Part shown: piece after piece, positions 62,467 through 64,000 of the stretch
Numbering within the stretch: position 1 is the first letter of the stretch
Layout of the letters: the number at the start of each line of letters is the position of its first letter
Origin: Fuerstiella sp.
GTDB taxonomy: Bacteria > Planctomycetota > Planctomycetia > Planctomycetales > Planctomycetaceae
Direction: 5' to 3'
NCBI GenBank assembly: GCA_022843805.1
Contig: JALHMY010000043.1
Location: 1-64,000 of the forward strand
Length of the DNA: 64,000 bases
The notes under the pieces: model-generated
The model's database searches: none
Told to the model about the DNA's origin: nothing
What the model saw: the letters and a program-made list of their open reading frames with translations, nothing else
Translations under genes and position numbers: made by a program

Positions 62467-64000
62467 ATGACCTGCCAATTGCCTCGACGTTCATTTTTGT
62501 GTTTCCTCGCTGTGCTGCTGATTGCGGCCGGAACCGAATTATCTGCTGTTTTTGCGCAGGAGAGTCCGGAGCCAGCGGGAGTGCGTGCGTTTGTGCACAC
62601 TGGAGGCATCGGTCGGTACCTGGAGGGGCGGTGGGGTGTCGTCAAGGCCACGATCACAAACGAAGCGGAAGGTCCGGAACAGACGAATGTGATCGTAACG
62701 CCACCTGGATCGACGGGCGTTCAGTACTCTCGAAGGATTACTGTTCCTGGAAAGTCCTCGATTGAATCCACCTGGCCGGTCTTTGTGCCGGATGCCGGGA
62801 AGACTGATGGAATGTTTCAGTACATCTCGGCACCCGACGAAGAAAAGGGTGTCGTTCGTCGGCTGCAGCATGAAGAAATGGTGGCGACTTTTGGGGGAAT
62901 CATTCAGCCGGCGTCTCCGGGGTTTACGGGCTGGCTCTCCAATCCGGACGCTGAACATCTGCAGACAACCGCAATTTCGGATTTTCTTCGTGCGATGAGA
63001 TTTGAATCGGCCGCTCGGGATACCACGCTGATTTCTGTCATTGTTGAAGAGCTGAATGGGAATGCCGAATGTCTGGATCCCCTGAATCAACTGGCAGTCA
63101 GCAGTCGTGAACTTGGAAATTATCCGAACGTCTGTGATTCGATTCGGTTATGGATGCAGCGGGGCGGACGTTTGCTGATTATGCTTGATCAGACCGGGCC
63201 AGAGGCAGCCGAATTGCTGCTCGGTGATGCGCTTCCTGTTACGGTCGTGGGAGAAGCATCCACAAACAAGGTTGTATTGAATCTCAACCCGGAATACCGC
63301 ACCGACAGTTTTCGTGTTCGTGAAGTGACCCGTGAGTTTGATGAACCAATTCATTATTTGCGGGTGGTCGCGGATGCCGGAGAAGCGATTTGGACTGTTG
63401 ATGGCTGGCCTGTTGCCATACGGATTCCGTATGGAGAGGGATTTGCCGTTGTGACGACGATTGCACCGGAAGTGTTCTTTCAGGGGAGAATGCGGAACAG
63501 CGATGCGGAAGCGGCTCATGAGCCGATCGCATCAATGCGACGTTTTCATGAAACTCTGTTTATCCAGCCGGAGTCCCGTTTGCTGAAGCAGGAACACGTT
63601 ATTCAGCAGGCGGCTGCCCAAATTGGATATCAGATTCCCTCACGGACCTTTGCAACGTTGCTGACAGTCGGATTCCCGGTACTGCTGCTGGTGACCGGAC
63701 TGTTTCTCTGGAAAAGGCAAAAAGGTGAATGGCTGATCTGGGTGCTTCCGCTGATTTCCATTGCCGTTTCAATTCCCGCTGTCACTCAGGCAATGTCCAT
63801 TCGATCGGTTGCACCGGAGACCGTCATTCAGACCCAGATGGTTCAGGCCGTCCCCGGTCAGACTCGCCTGGTTGCCGACGGCTTTGCAACGACTTATATG
63901 CCTGATGCGGATCTGCTGAAGATTTCGGCTCGCGAAGGTGCGATTGTCAATCTTGCAGTCGATCCGGCAAACATGGCTTACCGTCGCCTGGTATGGCAGG
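62467..64000 (+). CDS. Exported membrane-anchored protein, 3' end beyond the window
   Basis: An uninterrupted frame of 511 codons from ATG at 62467 to the right edge of the window, with no stop. A signal peptide (about 1-32, LCFLAVLLIAAGTELSAVFAQ) is followed by a ~370-residue extracytoplasmic region. It includes a GxG-type loop (LWMQRGGRLLIMLDQTGPE) as in DUF4350-like or glutamine-amidotransferase-like folds, then two membrane helices (about 398-417, TLLTVGFPVLLLVTGLFLW, and about 425-442). More soluble sequence follows. A role in envelope assembly or in a MoxR/VWA-type cluster is possible but unproven. Family not firmly recognised. Confidence 0.7.
   Translation, partial: MTCQLPRRSFLCFLAVLLIAAGTELSAVFAQESPEPAGVRAFVHTGGIGRYLEGRWGVVKATITNEAEGPEQTNVIVTPPGSTGVQYSRRITVPGKSSIESTWPVFVPDAGKTDGMFQYISAPDEEKGVVRRLQHEEMVATFGGIIQPASPGFTGWLSNPDAEHLQTTAISDFLRAMRFESAARDTTLISVIVEELNGNAECLDPLNQLAVSSRELGNYPNVCDSIRLWMQRGGRLLIMLDQTGPEAAELLLGDALPVTVVGEASTNKVVLNLNPEYRTDSFRVREVTREFDEPIHYLRVVADAGEAIWTVDGWPVAIRIPYGEGFAVVTTIAPEVFFQGRMRNSDAEAAHEPIASMRRFHETLFIQPESRLLKQEHVIQQAAAQIGYQIPSRTFATLLTVGFPVLLLVTGLFLWKRQKGEWLIWVLPLISIAVSIPAVTQAMSIRSVAPETVIQTQMVQAVPGQTRLVADGFATTYMPDADLLKISAREGAIVNLAVDPANMAYRRLVWQ

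Overview
The window looks like a chromosomal segment of a planctomycete (phylum Planctomycetota). The evidence is two cytochrome-c/DUF1549/DUF1553 proteins, two DUF1501 proteins, a TIGR03009-type protein, a PQQ-propeller/methyltransferase/malectin fusion, several large secreted proteins of unknown role, and many dispersed palindromic repeats. No rRNA, tRNA or CRISPR array was recognised. Genus cannot be fixed from the sequence alone.

Layout. 1-870: tandem 185-bp GC-rich repeats and a segment duplicated again near 9.5 kb. 836-4899: a small DUF6855-like gene and a very GC-rich multi-PAS hybrid histidine kinase, broken by one frameshift at a C run. 5.3-10.4 kb: a degraded accessory island on the minus strand. 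It holds small orphan genes, three attC-like imperfect palindromes of 88-90 bp, duplicated fragments and pieces of recombinase and transposase, and reads best as the remains of an integron-type cassette array. 10.7-12.4 kb: an intact IS4-family insertion sequence lying between REP-like repeats. 12.8-28.7 kb: core-like planctomycete genes (PQQ-propeller giant, SDR dehydrogenase, PSCyt1/DUF1549/DUF1553 plus DUF1501 pair, class C beta-lactamase-like hydrolase, isochorismatase-like hydrolase, PDZ protein, cystathionine gamma-synthase family enzyme). 29.0-31.6 kb: a tight plus-strand operon of two ExbD proteins, an asparaginase-like protein and a tRNA-dihydrouridine synthase. 31.9-34.2 kb: YheT-type hydrolase and a glycosyltransferase. 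34.4 kb: a strong terminator-type hairpin. 34.7-39.8 kb: a Pro/Ser-rich membrane-anchored protein, a second DUF1501 gene and a 636-residue protein of unknown family. 40-42.5 kb: small orphan genes, gene fragments and a shrunken group II intron. 42.6-54.4 kb: a second PSCyt1/DUF1549/DUF1553 protein, a polytopic membrane protein, TRIC channel plus CinA-type amidohydrolase, ABC-F ATPase, BON protein, and a carbamoyltransferase-SxtJ pair. 54.4-64 kb: zinc-ribbon protein with a VEPAF tandem repeat, another long-repeat array, EamA transporter, KaiC/RAD55-like ATPase, TIGR03009-PASTA protein behind a hairpin-rich leader, ParB, DUF167 protein, and a secreted membrane protein cut by the window edge.

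How it fits together. The two PSCyt1/DUF1549/DUF1553 proteins and two DUF1501 proteins are envelope or secreted systems typical of the phylum. The ExbD pair suggests proton-motive-force-driven envelope transport but lacks its ExbB partner here. The most useful patterns are non-coding. A ~95-bp hairpin repeat is found four times, always just 3' of a gene and in gene-sense orientation; in two cases it supplies the stop codon. An attC-like array carries tiny genes. A hairpin sequesters the ribosome-binding site and GTG start of the DUF167 gene. These are inferences from reading the sequence; no database search was possible.
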